From positions 47,684 through 111,683 of the forward strand of contig NZ_JAHBCL010000015.1 of NCBI RefSeq assembly GCF_018390735.1: a stretch of DNA of 64,000 bases, read 5' to 3'. The notes beneath the pieces are model-generated. The model ran no database searches. It was not told the DNA's origin and saw only the letters and a list, made by a program, of their open reading frames with translations. Each line of letters begins with the position of its first letter. The stretch's first letter is position 1. Source of the DNA: Fusibacter paucivorans (GTDB lineage Bacteria; Bacillota; Clostridia; Peptostreptococcales; Acidaminobacteraceae). The position numbers and the translations under genes were made by a program. This document shows, one piece after another, positions 44,711-53,298 of this stretch.

Positions 44711-45400
44711 ATGCACAAGATATTAGTCGTAGAAGACGATCTCAAAATAGCACGGTTTATCGAATTGGAATTAAAGCATGAAGGTTTTGAAGTCTCAACG
44801 GCAAACGATGGCCGTACCGGTCTTGAAATGGGACTCGAAGGCGGATTCGATCTCATTATTTTAGACATCATGCTCCCAGGACTCAACGGTATGGAAGTTT
44901 GTCGGCGCATTCGCCTGAATTCCGAAATTCCCATCATTATGCTTACAGCAAAAGATGATACGATGGATAAAGTCATGGGACTTGATTTTGGCGCCGATGA
45001 CTATATGACCAAGCCTTTTGCCATTGAAGAATTGCTGGCGCGAATTCGTCGTATTTTTCGAAAAACAGTTGCCGTCCCCACTGTACAAGCCAATTGTTTT
45101 ATATCCGGGAATCTTAAAATTGATTACAATCAATACAATGTCACCTATGATAACCATCCCATCGAATTAACCAAAACAGAATTCGACCTTTTGCACTACC
45201 TTGCAGAAAATAAAAACATTGCGCTTTCCCGCGAACAAATTCTAGATAAAGTCTGGGGATATGATTACTTTGGCGAAACAAAAATCGTCGATGTTTACAT
45301 CAGATACCTTCGCAGCAAAATTGATGATGTCTTTCAAACCAAATTTATTCACACCGTTAGAGGGGTAGGTTACCTATTTAAAGATGAAGATCATAAGTAA
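44711..45400 (+). CDS. OmpR/PhoB-family response regulator
   Basis: About 229 residues. The receiver domain (1-118) has the acidic pair EDD, the phospho-acceptor Asp in ILDIMLPG (about 52), the Thr of MLTAKDD and Lys in YMTKPF (about 102). The C-terminal winged helix has LTKTEFDLLHYLAENK and a typical RYLRSKIDD recognition helix ending VRGVGYLF. Start at the ATG at 44711 with GGGAGG 5 nt upstream; the frame extends further without a better start. It overlaps the kinase gene by 17 bp, so the pair is co-translated. Confidence 0.95.
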   Translation: MHKILVVEDDLKIARFIELELKHEGFEVSTANDGRTGLEMGLEGGFDLIILDIMLPGLNGMEVCRRIRLNSEIPIIMLTAKDDTMDKVMGLDFGADDYMTKPFAIEELLARIRRIFRKTVAVPTVQANCFISGNLKIDYNQYNVTYDNHPIELTKTEFDLLHYLAENKNIALSREQILDKVWGYDYFGETKIVDVYIRYLRSKIDDVFQTKFIHTVRGVGYLFKDEDHK

Positions 45401-47291
45401 GGATCGCATTGAAGAACTCCATAGCGAACCGCCCAAGGCGCCTAAGAAAAAACGTGATGTCGCTGTAAAACTCGTGACTAGCGAACCAAAACCGCTGACT
45501 AAATCTGAAAAAAAAGCGGAGGCAGAAGCCCGAAAGCGAAAAATGCGTCTTCAGCACATCGAGGATGAGCGTCGTCGTCGTGAGAATATTAAACGCAAAC
45601 GGCGCGAAAAAAAACAATGGCAGAAAAGCGAGTCGAAGTCTAAGTTGAAGTCAATGCCGAAGGCAGAATCTACGCAATCGCTTTCACCTGTCACATCGAC
45701 GGCATCTATTGTTTCAAAGCAGCAGTCTCCAGTTAAACAGGCACCTTCTAAGGCTTCTGCGCCCAAGCGCACATCTAAGCCTGCATCAACTGAAAGCAAA
45801 AGTATTCAGCAAAAGCACGCAACACCTAAAGCCAGTGATATATCAATTGAACGGCATGCTGCTTTTGAAAGAGAACGGTCTTATATCGGTCAGCGCATTA
45901 ATCAGCTCTTATCCCTGCTTCGTTTTAATATCACTTTTAAATTGACCATTGGCTATGCCTTTCGCCTTCTCTTTATCTTTGTTCTTTTGTTAGCCCTTAT
46001 CTATGCCGCTTTTTCGTACTATTTGTTCTATACAGGCGAAAAACGGCTGGATGAAAACCTCAGTTATATTCAAGCGATGATTCAAGACGGCACCGCCTAC
46101 GACGCACCACTGTTTCAAGCTTATTTAGCACAAGATCACTTAAAACTATACCTATACGATCAAAGCGAAGTACTCCTTTATGAAAGCATTGACGAAACCG
46201 CACCTGTTTTAAATCAAATTGTCGCACCGGTAACATTCGATCTTGCCGATTTTCCAAATCTGCCGGATTTATGGACGGTTGCCGTAGTTGACGGCACCAC
46301 TACTGTCCATACACTGGCGCTTCAAAAGGATATGAGCTATACGCGCAGTATTCTTGAGACGACATTCCCAATTGCCATTGTTCTGGCAATCGTCTTTATG
46401 CTTTCTTCAATACGAGCCGCTTCACATATGGCGAATAAACAACTCCGCCCGATTCACACCATGACGCAGCAAGTACAGGAAATGTCAATCAGTACACGAC
46501 TCAACGTCAGTGGTACTAAAGATGAACTCAAAGACCTCGCGATGACATTCAATAAAATGCTGGACGATATTCAGCAAAGCTATGAACGCGAAAAGCAGTT
46601 CGTTTCCGATGCCTCCCATGAACTTCGGACACCGATTGCCGTTATCAAAGGCTATGCCGGCATGTTAAACCGTTGGGGAAAAGATGATCCTGCTATTCTC
46701 GAAGAGAGTATTCAGGCGATTTTAGGTGAAACAGAAAACATGCACTCCCTTGTTGAGAGTCTGCTCTTTATCGCACGAAACGACAAAGGTACACTAAAGA
46801 TGGATATGCTGACTTTTAGCTTATCCGAACTCATTCAGGAAATTGTCAAAGAAACGCGACTCATTGATACACAGCATGATATCTCTGAAAACATCACAGA
46901 GCGACTTATTCAATATGGCTCCATCGATAAGCTGAAACAAGCCTGCCGCATCTTTATCGACAACAGCATCAAATACACCCCTGAAAACGGAAAAATAAAC
47001 ATTGACCTGACGCCTAAACCCCCGTATAACGTTCTAACAATTGCCGATAACGGCATTGGCATTTCAAAAGAAGACCTTCCGCATATTTTCGATCGCTTCT
47101 ATCGTGCTGACAAATCTAGAACAAAACTTAAAGACGCACAGCATGGCGGTACGGGACTCGGTCTTTCCATTGCCAAGATCATTATCGAACAGCACGGCGG
47201 CCAAATAATCGTCGAAAGCGATCTCAATCAGGGTACGACATTTACATTAATGCTGCCGATGCAAACCCCTGCCGGTGAAAACGGCCTTTAA
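45384..47291 (+). CDS. Membrane sensor histidine kinase with long basic N-terminal extension
   Basis: 635 residues. Residues 1-165 are strongly charged and Lys/Arg/Ser/Pro-rich (KKAEAEARKRKMRLQ, RRRENIKRKRREKKQW), which ordinary kinases of this type lack. The first membrane span is about 186-213, an extracellular sensor loop of about 110 residues follows, and the second span is about 325-345. Then come a HAMP segment, the phospho-acceptor His in SDASHELRTPIAV (about 411) and the ATPase boxes (FIDNSIKYTPENGKI; ADNGIGISKEDLPHIFDRFY; GGTGLGLSIAK). It phosphorylates the co-encoded response regulator. Signal unknown. The gene ends 57 bp before a 60-nt hairpin terminator. Confidence 0.93.
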   Translation: MKIISKDRIEELHSEPPKAPKKKRDVAVKLVTSEPKPLTKSEKKAEAEARKRKMRLQHIEDERRRRENIKRKRREKKQWQKSESKSKLKSMPKAESTQSLSPVTSTASIVSKQQSPVKQAPSKASAPKRTSKPASTESKSIQQKHATPKASDISIERHAAFERERSYIGQRINQLLSLLRFNITFKLTIGYAFRLLFIFVLLLALIYAAFSYYLFYTGEKRLDENLSYIQAMIQDGTAYDAPLFQAYLAQDHLKLYLYDQSEVLLYESIDETAPVLNQIVAPVTFDLADFPNLPDLWTVAVVDGTTTVHTLALQKDMSYTRSILETTFPIAIVLAIVFMLSSIRAASHMANKQLRPIHTMTQQVQEMSISTRLNVSGTKDELKDLAMTFNKMLDDIQQSYEREKQFVSDASHELRTPIAVIKGYAGMLNRWGKDDPAILEESIQAILGETENMHSLVESLLFIARNDKGTLKMDMLTFSLSELIQEIVKETRLIDTQHDISENITERLIQYGSIDKLKQACRIFIDNSIKYTPENGKINIDLTPKPPYNVLTIADNGIGISKEDLPHIFDRFYRADKSRTKLKDAQHGGTGLGLSIAKIIIEQHGGQIIVESDLNQGTTFTLMLPMQTPAGENGL

Positions 47292-47347
47292 CCGCAAACG
47301 CATACCTCATTTGCAAGCGATCGCTTGACCTATCTTCAAATAAACAA

Positions 47348-47407
47348 CCCCCTTGTACTGAGCCCGCGGCACTTAAAAGTAATCCACGGCAACTCAGTAC
47401 AAGGGGG
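47348..47407. terminator. Long perfect inverted repeat, bidirectional terminator
   Basis: CCCCCTTGTACTGAG and CTCAGTACAAGGGGG form a 15-bp perfect stem around a 30-nt loop that holds a shorter CCGCGG/CCACGG-type stem. The + strand continues TTTTCG. It lies between the convergent kinase and NRAMP genes. Confidence 0.7.
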
Positions 47408-47524
47408 TTTTCGCTTATGGGCATAGCCCCGTTCAAAGCGAACAACAATCAACACTCAGAAAATACCTTCATCAAGATAGCAAATGGAATGGATGAGAAC
47501 TAACCATTGGTATGCCTTAACAAA

Positions 47525-48787
47525 CTACTGGAAATAACTCGCAAATAGCATGAGGTTTAGAATCGTCAGCACTATGGCCACTGCACCGAGTTCGACGTTG
47601 TGAAGCAGTGTATTCTTAAACTTGCCCATCACCTTCTCTGATGATGTCAAGTAAATTTGTAGAAATACCGTAATCGGCAATTGAATACTCAGCAGCATTT
47701 GACTGTAGATAAGGCCTTGAAAAGGATCAGAAATTGCAAAGATTAGCACCGTTGCCAAACCTAAAACACCGACGACACCAACTTTGGTATGCCGGTCTGC
47801 TATATCATAAGGCTCGCCAAAAATACCTGCAAATATTGAGCCGCCTGCCATCCCTGCCGTCATTGTCGACGCAATACCGGAAAAAAGCAATGCAACGCCA
47901 AACACCAGTGCTGCCATATTACCAACCAGCGGTACGAGCATTTGCTGTGCCTGCGATAATTCGTCGACGGAAACATGCGCTGTAAAGAAAGTCGTCGCCG
48001 CCAGAATAATCATGGCACTGTTAATCGCCCAGCCAATAATCATTGAAAAGAGCGTATCTGCAAACTCGTATTTCAACTGTCGCTTAATGACAACGTCATC
48101 TTCAAGCTGCCACTGCCTACTCTGAATAATTTCAGAGTGCAAAAACAAATTGTGCGGCATGACGACAGCACCTAAAACAGACATGATAATCGGCATGGAA
48201 TTCGCTGGAAATTGAATGGTCGTCCAGCCTTTAATCACAGCCCCCCATTGTATATCAACCATATGCAGCTCATAGAGAAACGCTATCCCTATAATTGATA
48301 CAAAGCCAACGATCCATTTTTCCAGTTTCTTATAAGTATTTGAAAACAAGAAAAACAAGATCAACAGCAATACCAGCACAGAGCCAACCTTGATCGGTAT
48401 GCCGAAGAGCAGCTCCAAGGCAATTGCCCCTCCTAAAATTTCCGCCAGCGCTGTTGACACAGCAGCAATCATACCGGTCCCCAAAACACTTCTCGACAAC
48501 CACGGTTTTAGATGCTTCTGCGCCGCTTCCGAAAGGCAATCGCCAGTCACAATGCCCAAATGAGCTACATTGTGTTGTAGAAGAATGAGCATAATGGTTG
48601 AAAGTGTCACCATCCATAAGAGTTTATAACCATAATCGCTTCCCGCAGCTATATTGGATGCCCAGTTTCCCGGATCGATAAACCCAACAGTTACCAATAA
48701 TCCCGGTCCAATATAGCCAAGCATTTCGCGTATCCCATGTTTCGGCTTATGACCGCTTGTATCCAATATATTTTTTAATTTCTCCAT
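47525..48787 (-). CDS. mntH: NRAMP-family divalent metal (Mn/Fe) transporter
   Basis: 420 residues with about 11 membrane helices. Helix 1 carries the metal-binding FIDPGNWASN (about 37-46) and helix 6 VVMPHNLFLHSEII, the DPGN and MPH signatures of Mn2+/Fe2+-selective NRAMPs (the methionine is kept). TGDCLSEAAQKHL and MTAGMAGGSIFAGIF are also typical. It imports Mn2+ or Fe2+ by proton symport. The upstream region has an isolated good -35 (TTGACA at 48902-48897) but no clear MntR box or yybP-ykoY riboswitch. Confidence 0.92.
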   Translation of the reverse strand: MEKLKNILDTSGHKPKHGIREMLGYIGPGLLVTVGFIDPGNWASNIAAGSDYGYKLLWMVTLSTIMLILLQHNVAHLGIVTGDCLSEAAQKHLKPWLSRSVLGTGMIAAVSTALAEILGGAIALELLFGIPIKVGSVLVLLLILFFLFSNTYKKLEKWIVGFVSIIGIAFLYELHMVDIQWGAVIKGWTTIQFPANSMPIIMSVLGAVVMPHNLFLHSEIIQSRQWQLEDDVVIKRQLKYEFADTLFSMIIGWAINSAMIILAATTFFTAHVSVDELSQAQQMLVPLVGNMAALVFGVALLFSGIASTMTAGMAGGSIFAGIFGEPYDIADRHTKVGVVGVLGLATVLIFAISDPFQGLIYSQMLLSIQLPITVFLQIYLTSSEKVMGKFKNTLLHNVELGAVAIVLTILNLMLFASYFQ

Positions 48788-49120
48788 CTTTTCGATGCCT
48801 CCATTTATTATAAATGATGCAATTTCTCGCAGTGTATAGTGTGTGATGTATGATGTATACTCATTGACGCAAAGTTTTCTGTTTTGCTAGACTTTTTGTC
48901 AATATCCCAGCTACAGCCTTTTTCAATTAAAAACCCCATGTGTTCACATGAGGCTATCCACATTGATATGATTAGTGTAAAAAAAAGTCCTTAAAAAATC
49001 AAGTAATATCGTTCCTAATTAATCCGGTAATCATCTATTGCCCATAATCGCGCATTCATATTTTCAAACCATCAAAAATGAATCATCACATTTATTTGAA
49101 AAAATTGCATTATTACCTTT
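48788..49120. other. Intergenic region upstream of mntH
   Basis: 333 bp with no supported gene. It contains a terminator-like hairpin (48926-48955) after the HutD-like gene and the presumed mntH promoter. The stretch 48960-49120 is AT-rich without assignable features. Confidence 0.4.
48926..48955 (-). terminator. Hairpin terminator between the HutD-like and mntH genes
   Basis: On the minus strand CCTCATGTG pairs with CACATGGGG (one wobble), followed by TTTTT. Likely ends the HutD-like transcript; a role as attenuator for mntH cannot be excluded. Confidence 0.65.
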
Positions 49121-49771
49121 TCAATAGCTTACAAAGAACAAAACAATATTAACGCTGCGCTCCGCTTGATGTCTAATGAGAAAATTGGCAAGCTGATATC
49201 CCTCTTCATATTGATAATCCATTAAAAAGAGCTGTTCTTTTGGTAAAATCAGCAATCCTTCCGGGTGCAATATTTCAATGGGTTCTTCAATGCAATAGAT
49301 CCCCATTGAAAGCCGTCGCTGGTAAAGCGGGAGACGTTCATCAAAACTCTCGGGAAATATCTTGCTAAGCACAATTTCCTGATCTGAAGGCACTTTATAA
49401 TGTTTCAAAATACCATAAGCGCCTTCTTTTAACATTAAATTAAAGTCATTTGTCTTACCGTAACTGACCGTTTCCCATTCCCCTTTAAAGCAATGCGCCT
49501 CATAGGGCTTAACTGAAATGTCATAAAGCGGCTGCATATCGTTCTTGTGCATGAGCAGAAGCGGTGATTCAAGCGGCATAATCCATCTTTTAACACCATA
49601 GAGCGGCGTAAAACTCGTTTTATCGGCATCTACGGTAGCATAACTCACGCGCCATAAAAAGTGTCGTTCCAAATAATTGGCGTCCTCTGGATAAATATAC
49701 AATTCGGTACTTTTGCCGCCGGACCATTCACGATACTTATGCTGTTGTCGATCAATGATGCGATACTTCAT
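49121..49771 (-). CDS. HutD/Ves family cupin-like protein
   Basis: 216 residues. The N-terminal WSGGKSTELYIYP (about 16-28), FLWRVSYATVDADKTSFT (about 38-55) and the following RWIMPLESPLLL are the HutD/Ves family hallmark. The family has a double cupin-like fold; HutD is associated with histidine utilisation and Ves with cold response, but the biochemical activity is unsettled. No hut genes are adjacent, so a histidine role is not supported here. GGAGG upstream of the ATG fits. Confidence 0.8.
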   Translation of the reverse strand: MKYRIIDRQQHKYREWSGGKSTELYIYPEDANYLERHFLWRVSYATVDADKTSFTPLYGVKRWIMPLESPLLLMHKNDMQPLYDISVKPYEAHCFKGEWETVSYGKTNDFNLMLKEGAYGILKHYKVPSDQEIVLSKIFPESFDERLPLYQRRLSMGIYCIEEPIEILHPEGLLILPKEQLFLMDYQYEEGYQLANFLIRHQAERSVNIVLFFVSY

Positions 49772-49863
49772 GAAATGCCTCCAATCTCATTCTGAATGTC
49801 CAATCATAGCGCATAATGAACCCTTGCATTATTATATGCTCTATCAAAAGGGATGTCCATGCA

Positions 49864-49911
49864 AAAAAATGTTCACATTTTGATACAATTCTATTGTATC
49901 GAATATGAACA
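49864..49911 (-). terminator. Terminator of the DinB-like gene
   Basis: On the minus strand TGTTCA, GATACAAT / ATTGTATC and TGAACA form a nested stem with a 3-nt loop, followed by seven Ts. It lies 77 bp after the stop of the DinB-like gene. Confidence 0.8.
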
Positions 49912-49987
49912 TTGATTTATACCATTATTCTTTAAATTCATGTAAATTATAGCGCATTCAATATTGCTCGTTCAGCAAAACAATTAA

Positions 49988-50413
49988 TCAAAGTGAATAC
50001 TTTTGACGCCAGCTCTTTGGAAATTTAATGCCGTTGCCATACAGATAGCGAATGAGTTGACCATGATGCTGAATCTCATGTGTCAATAAATCAATAACCA
50101 AATCAACTTGCTTATCTGAGAGCGTTTTGCCGCTTAAAAAGGCAATGATATCGGATTGTGTCAGCTGCAGCCGTTCAATAATCTCCGGCTTGCTGGCAAC
50201 ATTAATCAATGAACAGTTAAAGCCTGCCCACTCACTTTTCTGGATCGCCTTAAAATAACTCTCTCTTGCGCCAACGACACACCAAAGCTGCTCACCGATT
50301 CGATTGGATGGAAGCTCCCCAAGTCCAAGTGATAACTGTGATGCTTCAAGTCCTTCTACCAAATCACTGGTTAATTGAAATGCCTGCTGTAACTTTTCTA
50401 CCAAAACCTCCAT
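49988..50413 (-). CDS. DinB-like four-helix-bundle protein
   Basis: 141 residues, all helical. IGEQLWCVVGARESYF (about 38-53) and HEIQHHGQLIRYLYG (about 112-126) match the DinB/DUF664-type superfamily, whose members bind a metal through three histidines. The HExxHHG cluster supplies the C-terminal ligands; the usual first histidine in the LWH-type motif is a Cys-Val here, so metal binding may be altered. The family includes thiol-transferase-like enzymes (bacillithiol or mycothiol S-transferases). Function here unknown. Good GGAGAGG ribosome binding site. It is 35 bp from the HAD gene, same strand. Confidence 0.75.
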   Translation of the reverse strand: MEVLVEKLQQAFQLTSDLVEGLEASQLSLGLGELPSNRIGEQLWCVVGARESYFKAIQKSEWAGFNCSLINVASKPEIIERLQLTQSDIIAFLSGKTLSDKQVDLVIDLLTHEIQHHGQLIRYLYGNGIKFPKSWRQKYSL

Positions 50414-50447
50414 TTACACCTCTCCTTTTAATCCCAATTTCAACCCT

Positions 50448-51482
50448 CTATTTGCCGTCAGTGGACAACCCGCCAACGATTGACAGCAGTTCTCCTATGC
50501 GATGTATTTCAAAGTCTGCCGATGCGGATGCACCAGCAAGCCGGATATCATAATTCATCCAACAAGTTCGCATCCCCAAGGCTTTTGCCCCCAGAATATC
50601 TGCATTTAAATTATCACCGACCATCAAGACAGATCCCATTGGGCCATGATAATCTACGCGCTTTAACGCCGCTTCAAATATTGCAGGATCGGGTTTATTA
50701 ACGCCTACTTGTTCGGATATAATCACTGCATCAAAAAGCGATTCGATCCCAGCCAGTTTAAGTCTGCTGAGCTGCACGGACTCAATGCCGTTTGACACAG
50801 CTGCCACTAAATACTGCGCCTTCAGCTGCTTGAGCACGTCAAGACTGTCATCATAGAGAATACAGGCCTTTGAAAGATTTTCGAGGTAAATATCCGCGAC
50901 CTCTTTTGGAATCAGGTCGCTGCCTATTTGTTTTAAGAAATCCTCAAAACGCTGTATGCGCAGCGCTGACTTTGTAATTTCACCGCGTTCAAGCTTTTCC
51001 CAGTACGCTTTGTTGATCTGCTGATAGATCGGGTAGGATGACGACGGCAAATCAAAAGCCGACATCGTTTCATCAAAAGCTTGCTTTTCACCTGCGTCAT
51101 AATTGAAAAAGGTATTATCCAAATCCAGCAGAACAACGCGCAAGCTCGTCAACTGAGATGCAGAAGATGACAATAGCGTCGTTGTTTCATCCAGTGTCAG
51201 TGCATGACGCCAGACACCGACATTTGGGAACTTATAACATACCGTTCGGTAGATTTCATCTGCAAAGCGACTTGGCGCTTCATACCATTTTAACACTTCA
51301 ATGGTCCCATACTCTAATTTTTTATCCTCCGGCACCATTTGCGCCGATGCCAATGCCTGTAGACTGGGCACCGTTACCAAGACTTCTGCGACAACATCCA
51401 TCTCAGACAAAGCTTCAAAAGCATAACGCCGCTCGTTCAGCATCGTTTCAGGCATATAAGCGATCCTTTTGAATATCAACAT
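50448..51482 (-). CDS. HAD-superfamily phosphatase (YjjG-like) with an extra N-terminal domain
   Basis: 344 residues. The HAD part starts at about residue 113: LDLDNTFFNYD (nucleophile Asp, motif I), VAAVSNGIES (motif II), GVNKPDPAIF (motif III lysine) and VLMVGDNLNADILGAK (motif IV). It resembles YjjG-type nucleotide phosphatases. Residues 1-112 (from MLIFKRIAYMPETM) are not part of the HAD fold and I do not recognise them; a PETMLNERRYAFEAL segment and KWYEAPSRFADEIYR look helical. GAGGAGG 4 nt before the ATG supports the long form, so the extension is probably translated. Substrate unknown. Confidence 0.8.
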   Translation of the reverse strand: MLIFKRIAYMPETMLNERRYAFEALSEMDVVAEVLVTVPSLQALASAQMVPEDKKLEYGTIEVLKWYEAPSRFADEIYRTVCYKFPNVGVWRHALTLDETTTLLSSSASQLTSLRVVLLDLDNTFFNYDAGEKQAFDETMSAFDLPSSSYPIYQQINKAYWEKLERGEITKSALRIQRFEDFLKQIGSDLIPKEVADIYLENLSKACILYDDSLDVLKQLKAQYLVAAVSNGIESVQLSRLKLAGIESLFDAVIISEQVGVNKPDPAIFEAALKRVDYHGPMGSVLMVGDNLNADILGAKALGMRTCWMNYDIRLAGASASADFEIHRIGELLSIVGGLSTDGK

Positions 51483-51568
51483 AAAGCCTCCTCATTATGC
51501 TCATTATATCTTAAGCATGCCGAGGAGGCAAACGCCTACTGCGAAAACAGCATCAAATGCACCATCTG

Positions 51569-52390
51569 TTATTTGAGCGCCTCAATCTTAGCCGTCAATG
51601 TTGTTTTAACAGTTGAAAAGCTCAATCCGCTGTTCACACAAAAATCTTTTATCGTCATCGCAGTCGAGGGTATTTCGCCGCCAATAACCGCTTCGATATC
51701 TGATATTGAGAGACCGGCATCCAACGCCTGCATAAAAGTTGTATTGCCGTTGATCACTGGTTCATCTTCTGTCGTTTCATGAGCAGTCTCATTCTCAACA
51801 GCATCCGATGCGTCATTCACGAATTCGGTGGTTTCATTATCGATTGTTCCCGTCAGAGTGTTGTTCTCACCATCTGGTGTATCACCATCAGCAGACGCCT
51901 GTGCTTCAAAGATGCTGTAACGCGTTCTCTCAATAGCACTTCGCAGCGGCTCATCGAAGTCATACGACTGACTGAGAATAATATCAACCGCTGCATCCGG
52001 CAGTATTAGCCCTGTTAACTCATATGGAATCCCCTTATAGAGTGATACAAACGCCTTCATTGCGTCATTCCCAATCTCTACCTCTTCAGGGTACAGCGTT
52101 TCAAGGTCTTTGCTCTTAAAAGAATCTGCTGAAACACTCTCATCAATGCCAAAAGCCGTCTTTAAAATCGATTCGGGAATTTCAAATATAGATGCTATTT
52201 CAGCAAGTGTATAAGAACCTCTAATGTCTTCCGGATTGTACTCGCCTTCAAAATCACCTGTCTCGAATTTTACGGGGACTTTTGTCGATTCCGTCGACCA
52301 TATACCCGTCGCCATGGTCACACCGATACCGCCGAGTATAATGACGAGTATGGCAATGAGAATGGTTTGCTCACGTATGCGCTTCATCAT
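51569..52390 (-). CDS. Exported protein of unknown function, partner of the NapH-like protein
   Basis: 273 residues. A single N-terminal membrane span (ILIAILVIILGGIGVTMATG) is followed by an extracellular part. There are two similar short helical units: TLAEIASIFEIPESILKTAFG (about 60-80) and MTIKDFCVNSGLSFSTVKTTL near the C-terminus, each resembling small helix-hairpin motifs seen in proteins downstream of NapH-like Fe-S genes. The middle (about 165-215) is an acidic Thr/Asn/Glu-rich linker. No cofactor motif is visible. It overlaps the NapH-like gene by 4 bp and is probably translated from the same message. A role as periplasmic partner or regulator is inference. Confidence 0.7.
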   Translation of the reverse strand: MMKRIREQTILIAILVIILGGIGVTMATGIWSTESTKVPVKFETGDFEGEYNPEDIRGSYTLAEIASIFEIPESILKTAFGIDESVSADSFKSKDLETLYPEEVEIGNDAMKAFVSLYKGIPYELTGLILPDAAVDIILSQSYDFDEPLRSAIERTRYSIFEAQASADGDTPDGENNTLTGTIDNETTEFVNDASDAVENETAHETTEDEPVINGNTTFMQALDAGLSISDIEAVIGGEIPSTAMTIKDFCVNSGLSFSTVKTTLTAKIEALK

Positions 52391-53217
52391 TTTCGGCCTC
52401 CTTGAAATTGAACGGGTTCTATTGTTACGGTATCAGAAACTGGGCAGCTGTTCTCCGAGGTACATTGCATACATCTGATACAACTAAGGTCCGTAATGAC
52501 GTCTTTGCCTGAGACTTCAATATTCATCGGACACACATCATCACATTTTTTACAGTTTATACAATTGGATTCAGTCCGTTTAAGTTTAAAAATACTGATT
52601 TTATTGGTGATGCTGAGTACGGCACCGTATGGACATGCGTACTTGCACCACGGTCGCTCGACAAACAAGCTCATGACGAGTACCACTAAGAGAACGATTA
52701 TACTGAGTATTGCTGTTTCGCTGGACCAGAAATTGTAAAGTGCATGATATGGATCAATCTCTGCAAAGACCAGATAGCCCGACATCGCCGTCATATAAAG
52801 CACCCTTGCAAGAATCACATAACGAAGCCATCTGAGTACTCTATCAACGCGTTTAGGGATAAATTGATTATAGCGCTTTTTAAATATCTTCTTGCCGATT
52901 TTCCCAAACCATTCCTGTATGGAGCCTAGCGGGCAAACCCAGCCGCAAAACACGGGGCCAAAGAGTACCGCCAGTAAAAAAACGAGCCCCATTAAAATAA
53001 CGGAAGAAATATGAATTTTCTGTACAAAGGTTCCCAGTGTCACCAATTGGTAAAGCGTTACAACGCCGCCAAATGGACAAATGGCATGTAATGATGCCGA
53101 CGAAAGCCATGTGATTCCCCCGCCGCTTTCTGCCAGCGTGTGATTAACGGCAATAATCCCAATGAGCACGAAGAAAAACAATTGCAGCAAATGTCTTTTT
53201 TTCAGATGCTTAAACAT
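52387..53217 (-). CDS. NapH/NosR-like polyferredoxin membrane protein
   Basis: 276 residues with about five membrane helices. It has two CxxxCP motifs at membrane ends (FCGWVCPLGSIQEW, about 87-100, and WCKYACPYGAVLS, about 189-201), then two 4Fe-4S motifs (CINCKKCDDVCP, about 220-231, and CIRCMQCTSENSCP). This is the NapH/CcoG/PceC-like type that moves electrons from the membrane to external redox proteins. The electron acceptor is not evident; the downstream gene encodes an exported protein. Its ribosome binding site sits inside a perfect 12-bp hairpin directly upstream of the ATG. Confidence 0.85.
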   Translation of the reverse strand: MFKHLKKRHLLQLFFFVLIGIIAVNHTLAESGGGITWLSSASLHAICPFGGVVTLYQLVTLGTFVQKIHISSVILMGLVFLLAVLFGPVFCGWVCPLGSIQEWFGKIGKKIFKKRYNQFIPKRVDRVLRWLRYVILARVLYMTAMSGYLVFAEIDPYHALYNFWSSETAILSIIVLLVVLVMSLFVERPWCKYACPYGAVLSITNKISIFKLKRTESNCINCKKCDDVCPMNIEVSGKDVITDLSCIRCMQCTSENSCPVSDTVTIEPVQFQGGRK

Positions 53218-53220
53218 AAT

Positions 53221-53256
53221 TTCACCTCTAAGTTTTTTCTTTATCTTAGAGGTGAA
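53221..53256 (-). promoter_or_regulatory. Perfect hairpin sequestering the ribosome binding site of the NapH-like gene
   Basis: In the transcript, UUCACCUCUAAG and CUUAGAGGUGAA form a 12-bp perfect stem around an A-rich 12-nt loop, and the second arm is the ribosome binding site, three bases before the AUG. It could be a thermosensor-like or protein-controlled translational switch, or a DNA operator. There is no U-tract, so it is not a terminator. Confidence 0.55.
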
Positions 53257-53298
53257 TTGTGTAGTTCTTATGGAGTTTTAAAGAATTTTGCGAGGATT

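Noticed and set aside
47348..47407. Long inverted repeat as a CRISPR unit, attachment site or mobile element
   Set aside because: It occurs once, between convergent genes, with Ts on one side; a terminator explains it.
48788..49120. A Mn-sensing riboswitch (yybP-ykoY) or MntR box upstream of mntH
   Set aside because: No conserved aptamer blocks or MntR-like palindrome could be found; only a terminator-like hairpin and a lone -35 element are visible.
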